Positions 58,549-64,000 of a stretch of DNA of 64,000 bases are shown piece after piece (position 1 is the stretch's first letter; each line of letters starts with the position of its first letter). Source of the stretch: Leucogyrophana mollusca (lineage: Eukaryota > Basidiomycota > Agaricomycetes > Boletales). Below the pieces are notes generated by a model. That model did no database searches and had not been told where the DNA came from. It was given only the letters and a program-made list of their open reading frames with translations. The position numbers and the translations under genes were made by a program. The stretch covers positions 62,001 through 126,000 of the forward strand of contig MU266381.1 in the NCBI GenBank assembly GCA_021014945.1, in the 5' to 3' direction.

Positions 58549-60233
58549 GTCGCGATAAGACAGAAGTGACGGGTGGGGGGTCAGTGAAGGTGTTCGAGGC
58601 AATGTCGAGGGAAGATGTGGTGCAATGGATGCGGCGACTTAAAGGTAGATCTGCTCTCATGCTCTTTTTATGTGCAGATAAGCGCATGCTATTCGTACAG
58701 CACAGCGCCATCATGCCTTCGGCGAGCGCTTGGTATTTTTGGCACACAGGTATTCAATGATATGGGTGTCTCGTCCTCCTTTACATGACCGGCACCTCGC
58801 CGTAGGCCACGCTTCCCTGCGCATACTTTTGTCACGCTCGCTCTTCAGGCTCCCGTCTTGACGCATAACCGATATTTCGGCCGTTCCATCGTTGTAATGC
58901 GCACGCATGCTGACACCATGTTGTGTCATGTCCCATACTAATTCCAGCCTGATAACCTGCACGAGTTTTCATCTGACCGCCTACATTCTGCCCCGAACAG
59001 ATCCACCAGTAATCGTGCCCACGTATCCTGATCCCACGCGCGTCCACCCCAAAAAAGACGAGCTCAGTGCCGCGAGATGGGACTGCCACACAGACGAAAC
59101 GCCACCAGAGGCATCTGGTCTCTAAATAAGCATCGCCGGGCTCTATTTTTGCAGTTCGAGCATGTACATGCGAGACTTGGCGGCGGTGATCGAGTTGGGG
59201 AGACGCAGAGAACCTAGGGAGCAGGAGACGAGACCTGGGAGATCAACTAAGGTGAGAAGAAAGAGGCGATTTGATGCAGAGAATCAATGAGAGAAAGGCG
59301 AGGGAAGTCGACGAGGAAAGGGTGAGACGTGCACAATCGATGGGGGTGGACGTTCGCAGGCAGGCGCGTGTCGTCGCCACAGGCCGTCGACGCTCCACTC
59401 GTCCCCGCCGCCATCCCAGGACTCGCCCTCAAGGCCTCACTGCCGCCCCAGAACTCGCCCCCATTGCTAAGCCACTCACCCTCGCCTCCGCTCCCACGCA
59501 AAACGAGCTCGCGGTTGTCCATCCTCTCCCTCGGCACAGATGCCTCGAACAGACGCACGCCTCCGCCCTGGCTGCGATCCACGAGGTCGTCTGCCATACC
59601 ACGCGGTTGTACGAGTACGGGTACGAATTTATACCATACTGGGGCGACGCATGATCGACTCATGCATGGATGCAACGAATACCCGATGACATGTGTGAGC
59701 TACTTATGCGGACAGAACTAAGTACCGTACCGCCTCGACCAACTCTTCAGTCACAGGTCACAGAGCCAGTGGGAGTCCAGACGTGATATGGATGTGGCGG
59801 CGAGGAGGTTTTCCTGGGTTCAGCAGAGAGGTGTGCCTCGGGTTTAGGGGGGGGGCGGGTTGTGGGTCCAGCGGGAGGAGATTGTCGTCAGTTCAGGTTG
59901 CATTATGACCACGGCGTAAATCTGGTGGCGAGACGCGTAGGGTGACGAAAGCTCTTGGAAATCGACGAGACCGATCGCAAGCGTCACGGTGCTGCGTCGA
60001 CTTGAACACTCGTACCTCGAACCTGAATATACTGCTCAGGTCTTCCCCAAGCTCCAACAATACGCCCGAGATGATACCCAAGAATCACGCATTCATAGGG
60101 TCAAGCGAACCGGCGAAAATCGGCAACGATATCCACCCCATTCCTCCGCCTCCTCCGCCTCTGAAGACACATACTCGTCGGTACTCCTTGTCCGTAACGT
60201 TCATGTACGTATGCTCATTCACTCATCTTCGTA
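58549..60233. other. no gene firmly recognised
   Basis: Several GC-rich open frames on both strands (59247-59721) are mutual shadows and low in complexity. One minus-strand segment around 59560-59615 resembles the plus strand at 61637-61690. No exon chain was found. Confidence 0.4.
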
Positions 60234-60671
60234 TTACACCCGGCAACCCACAAAAGAGCGGGCACGGCTTGTATCGCCATACACGTTAGTCTCCTGGTAG
60301 GAATCTCCGGTATCAATCGTCCCTAAAGAAAAGCAAACACCCTCTGTCAGTAAAAAACCGAACGAACGAAAGCGCCCCTTACTGAATTGATCCTTGCACT
60401 GGGCATGATGATAGAACCTGAGTTTTGTATTGCAGGTCGCTGACAGGAACCACGAGTGCATCTTCCCGGCCGGTATTTTCGTGATGTCCTTGCACGCACC
60501 ACAAGCGAGGTCATCCCACCCCCATTGATGGTGTATGACAACGTTGTGTATTTCTGAAGTTCCGGTCAAATTGTTTCCAGTGAAGAAAGCCACCTCGTAG
60601 TAATCATTAGCAACGACTCGCGTGGCGCAGATGCCAGCGGCGAGAAGGATAGTGGCAGGGCGGAAAAACAT
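60234..60671 (-). CDS. small secreted cysteine-containing protein
   Basis: The model is complement(join(60234..60343,60383..60671)), 132 residues. The first 22 residues are a signal peptide (hydrophobic core ATILLAAGICATRVVA). The mature part starts NDYYEVAFFTG and has six cysteines (in CGAC, ATC, AQC, GVC and the final GCRV), suggesting disulphide bonds. The pattern of short Gly- and Asn-rich beta strands recalls crystallin-like small secreted proteins of fungi, a weak impression. The 39-nt intron is in frame, so a read-through form is also open. A TATAAAAG box lies about 150 bp before the ATG. The function is unknown. Confidence 0.7.
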   Translation of the reverse strand: MFFRPATILLAAGICATRVVANDYYEVAFFTGNNLTGTSEIHNVVIHHQWGWDDLACGACKDITKIPAGKMHSWFLSATCNTKLRFYHHAQCKDQFSKGRFRSFGFLLTEGVCFSLGTIDTGDSYQETNVYGDTSRARSFVGCRV

Positions 60672-60814
60672 GCTGCGCGTTCTAAACCGAGTCAGTCAGT
60701 ATGATAATGAACAAGGGCACAAGAGAACCACGCACGGGTGGACGCAAGGCGTCGAACGTTCCGCTGACAACTCAGACGAGTGGCGCCTTCTTGCACTTGA
60801 CTTGAGTACGGCCC

Positions 60815-60822
60815 CTTTTATA
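60815..60822 (-). promoter_or_regulatory. TATA box of the small secreted protein gene
   Basis: TATAAAAG on the minus strand, about 150 bp upstream of the start codon at 60671. This is a suitable distance for a core promoter plus leader. Confidence 0.55.
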
Positions 60823-62650
60823 ACTGGGGGTTTAAGGCAGGTTGATGGCAAGCAATATATTGATCGACATTTGACGCAGTAAGCGTGTGTTTAGGTGGGT
60901 CGAGGTCAGAGGTTCGAGTCCCGGGGGAGACTATTCTCTGGAGATCATGGAGACAATCTGGAGGCTCCGAGAGACAGTTTTGGTCGTGTCTGGTCCCTGC
61001 GGAAGTCCGAGTCCACTGGGGGGATTCTGAGACAATTTCGGTCGTTTTTGATCATGGAAGACTGTCGACTCTCAGTTGCCGCCTACTTACCCGTTTTCGG
61101 CGATTCTCGGTGTCTTTGCATATTACATACGCGGCTAGCGCGGTAGCGTCGACGTCGTGTCCCCCAGGGCTCAGTGACCCGGACAACGGACGGAGAGGCT
61201 GCCCGAAACCCTGGAGCGCAGCCTGAAAGCCTCGCAAGTTTCTCTTCTCCCAAGCACAAGTAGATGTGCCACGAGGTATGACATCAAGGGGGGGGCAGTA
61301 TGGGATGAAGATCCTCCGCACCTGGTGATAATGTTGAACTCCAGTTCCACAAGCCCTCTTCCTCTCCGCACTATTTCAGATGCCCTCTATCACCGAGCCC
61401 GTCCTGTTCTACTGGGCCGTCGCCCAGGAAGCACACCTGCAACCTCAGCACACCGCAGACCAAATGCGTATACCCGAAACCACCCCATCGCACCGCCCGG
61501 ACCTCTTCCCCGCGCTCCTCCGCTACGCCGCGCCCCTCACACCCGAAACCCTCTCGAACCTCCCCCACGTACCTCGAGGCGTCAAGCAATGCGCTATTCA
61601 CCGGGACAGCAAGTGCAGATGAGCCGGAGTGTGGGGGACGACGAGCTCGTGGATCTCAACCAGGGCGGAGGTGCGTGTCTGCTTGGGACCGGACCGCGAG
61701 GTGAGGGCGAGGGCGAATCCCGGGGCGAACTGGAGATGGTAGAACAATCTCTATGGCCGGTAGCAGCGGCGAGCCAGACGACGAGGCTGATGTAATCGTC
61801 CCTCCCAATGACGGCGGAGGGAGCCGCAACATTTCGTGCTTCTCACACGACGAAGGTGCGCTTGCTCCGAACCGACAACACTATCACTAGGTGTTGACAC
61901 AGGTCTAGCGTGGGGGGTTGGTGAGGTTTGGGCTGGATAAGTAGCCCTGTCTCAAGTGGGTTTGCGAATTGCAGTCTTGCGCAGATTCTACCCGGGGCCC
62001 GCGGGCCCTAAGCTTTCTCCGACTCGAGGCTGCCATGAGGGTGCTTCCCGGTGTCAATATTTTGCGTCCACCTTCAGCGCGGTTATTTGAAGTGGGTTCG
62101 GTCCGTCCCCGAGCCTGTCCTTGCTCTGGCACCAGCATACTAAGCGAGTGCGGTTACCACTATTGCAGCAGCCCTATAGTTTTTGACGACGAGCAATTCA
62201 CGACCAGGAAGAAGCCAAAACGGCCAATTGTACCCTATATAGAGGGTCATACCCCGTGGATTCAATTTTCTCGGGACTTACTCATCTGGTGAGCGGCTTG
62301 CACAATATGTCTTAGCTCTTCCAACTCAACGACGTGACGATCCGGCAGCAGTCCCCCTCATAAGCCAAATGCGTGATAATGAGGTAATTGTTTGTCGTCA
62401 TTCGGGGTTGAAATGATGCGTCGAACAGAGGACTACTGACCCCTTGGCATGAAGATTGGACACCTTTTCCGCACGATGATGTGCTTGGTCCGTCCCTAGT
62501 CTGCCCTGGTGTGGGCCAGAATTATCAATTCTAGTTTGGTTTCTCCGGGCCCAACAACGCGAGTCACAGGCACCGGGCATGCCGGTGGCGTCCACCCTTC
62601 CCGAGGCGAAGACGCCCTGGTGTCTCTGGTCGGGACAGATATCTGATGCG
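60823..62650. other. no gene firmly recognised
   Basis: An 80-codon plus frame starting at 61380 (EPVLFYWAVAQEAHLQ) reads somewhat like protein but is isolated. A GC-rich segment at 61637-61690 matches the opposite strand at about 59560-59615. A GGTTCGAGTCC sequence at 60911-60921 looks like a tRNA B box but no cloverleaf fits. Confidence 0.35.
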
Positions 62651-62651
62651 C

Positions 62652-62658
62652 TATAAAG
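62652..62658 (+). promoter_or_regulatory. TATA box of the second small secreted protein gene
   Basis: TATAAAG lies about 95 bp upstream of the ATG at 62748. Confidence 0.6.
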
Positions 62659-62747
62659 ACGGGGAGCTTCCGTTCTGATAACTCATCACTGGGTACTTGA
62701 AGCCACTTACCCCCCTTTCGCCATCTCTCGTCGGTCCGATCGGAGCT

Positions 62748-63306
62748 ATGAAGTTGACCACGACGTCCTTCCTCAACATCCTTTTCGCTATTCTGTCACT
62801 TGACATTTCTGTCAGCGCCAAATGCTCGCCCTTCGGGCTGAAAGGCCAGCGTGTCTGGGAAATGAGGGTCTTCGGCGAGATCGACTGTGGTACCCGCCGT
62901 GGCCATGAGTACTTCTGGGCCAAAGCCTGGGGCTTCCATACCACTGGGTGCCACGCAATCAACGTTAGCCTTGGGGGAATCAACGACGTGAAGTCGCTCT
63001 CATTCCAAAGTGCAGGATACTACAGTGCAAAGCTCTACAATAGTGAGTTCCTATAGTTATTTTCAAAGCAGCCGTGAAGGTGCTCGTTTGCTGACAATGC
63101 GCGACACGATGTCTGTTAGATGACGGTTGCCGTGGCGATCCCTTTGGTAGGAGTTCCCGTGGCGGCCCCGCCCGTACTAGTACTGACCTAGGCCAACATT
63201 AGACCATTTCCCCAAGTCGGCCTACGACACGGATTCCTGGTTATTCCCTAATATCGACGGAGGCGATTCCGGCTATGCGGGGATTGTCGCCTTTCGCATC
63301 GGCTGA
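62748..63306 (+). CDS. small secreted protein
   Basis: The model is join(62748..63042,63120..63146,63203..63306), 141 residues. It has a signal peptide of about 24 residues (FLNILFAILSLDISVSA) and a mature start at AKCSPFGLKG. Cysteines appear in AKCSP, EIDCG, TGCHA and DGCRGDP. The section KSLSFQSAGYYSAKLYNNDGCRGDPF recalls a crystallin-like strand pattern seen in fungal small secreted proteins. The tail is NIDGGDSGYAGIVAFRIG. The third exon is chosen because it gives a longer well-composed end than stopping at 63202, and all phases fit. The function is unknown. Confidence 0.7.
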
Positions 63307-64000
63307 TCCAGCATGGTTTGTGAGGGTTTGTGTCGTTCTCGGGTCGTACTACCAATGCGCACTGCTGACGCCGAGACCTTTTATCAGAACCCTGTATTAT
63401 ATGGTATCTATGCACTGTACAATTTACAACATCCCTTTCTTTCGATCATCGTGTCGATCCCGCCTGTTGGGTCTCGCGCCGAGGGCTCCCATCGGGGGGC
63501 CTTTCAAGTCCGGGCTCCTATAAGAGGGCTCTCGGTCCATTATCGGACACGCTTTACCCACTGTACACCGCTCTCGTCATCAAAGTGTATGGAGCCCAGC
63601 TTAGCGAGGTCTCTGGCGAGAATTATTCGTGAATTTAGAGGACTTACGCAAGCAGTCTGTTGCTGTACGATGATGCAGCACGCTCCCACTGGATGCACGG
63701 CTTCCACGACGACTAGCGAAGGGTGATACAAATTCGAGCAACGGCACGGGGTCTGGGTATAATTCTAGGTAAGTGGGGGTAACGAAAGGACGGGCATCGA
63801 GCGCCGATTCATTATTTATGACCAAGTGACATCCTCTGCACCAATGCGTAGCACAGTAACGAAGGCAGCCTAGTATACCGGCCTCTCGCGTTAGTACCTT
63901 CACGACACACGTATACTTCAACACTAGACTCCACGTCCATCGAACATATGTCTTTGGGATCACACGGCACGCTTCCTTACTGGTCAGCACAAGTACCCTG
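63307..64000. other. right end, nothing recognised
   Basis: Only short overlapping open frames are present. A gene may enter from beyond the window edge, but I see no domain. Confidence 0.4.

Noticed and set aside
60911..60921. tRNA-like B box GGTTCGAGTCC
   Set aside because: The flanking bases do not form a T stem, and no A box or acceptor stem fits at the right distance.
1..64000. CRISPR arrays, rRNA genes, long terminal repeats
   Set aside because: Scanned for by eye; no regular repeat-spacer pattern, rRNA sequence or paired long repeats were seen.

Overview
The window is nuclear DNA of a filamentous basidiomycete, most likely an Agaricomycete. Genes are dense on both strands and are cut by many introns of about 45-65 nt with GT...AG ends. 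Several proteins belong to types I know as mushroom-forming-fungus families: a WW-like multi-membrane protein, a tyrosine-kinase-like kinase, a small C2H2 zinc-finger protein and BTB-type paralogues. No prokaryotic operon, CRISPR array, rRNA or convincing tRNA was seen. Exon models were made by hand from splice signals and reading phase. Where I give a full join, the exon lengths sum to a multiple of three. No database search was run.

Layout. 1-8 kb: RPL12 (-) and a PHO80-type cyclin (+) share a short divergent promoter, followed by a large KSP1/RAN1-type kinase (-). 8-18 kb is gene-poor. It holds a C2H2 zinc-finger gene (-), a decayed copy of it, an inverted fragment of the same family and a 27-bp perfect repeat. 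18.5-24 kb: the first of three BTB-type paralogues (+), then Mediator subunit MED1 (-). 23.6-27 kb: a WW-like multi-membrane gene (-) with an in-frame stop. 28.6-30.6 kb: an MFS monocarboxylate-type transporter (-). 31.9-34.2 kb: a GPI-anchored chitin deacetylase (+) with apparent microexons. 34.6-43.5 kb: BTB paralogue 2 (-), a UbiA-type prenyltransferase (-), a secreted GH43 enzyme (-) and BTB paralogue 3 (-). 43.8-47 kb: a fragment of an unknown conserved-looking gene (-) and a helical-repeat-like gene (+). 47.5-54.4 kb: a 1610-residue disordered membrane protein (-), divergent from a TMEM163-like cation-transport protein with a His-rich tail (+). 55-58.6 kb: a possible frameshifted hypothetical gene, a TKL kinase and a WD40 protein (all -). 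59-63.3 kb: two small secreted proteins (one on each strand) and an inverted low-complexity homology.

The genes do not form an obvious single pathway. Themes are nutrient signalling and transcription (PHO80 cyclin, KSP1-like kinase, MED1), cell-wall and polysaccharide work (chitin deacetylase, GH43) and lineage-expanded families (BTB, TKL kinase, zinc finger, secreted proteins). The most unusual points are the three linked BTB paralogues with conserved intron phases, a 2-nt microexon in the chitin deacetylase, the decayed and inverted zinc-finger copies, and the interrupted WW-like gene.
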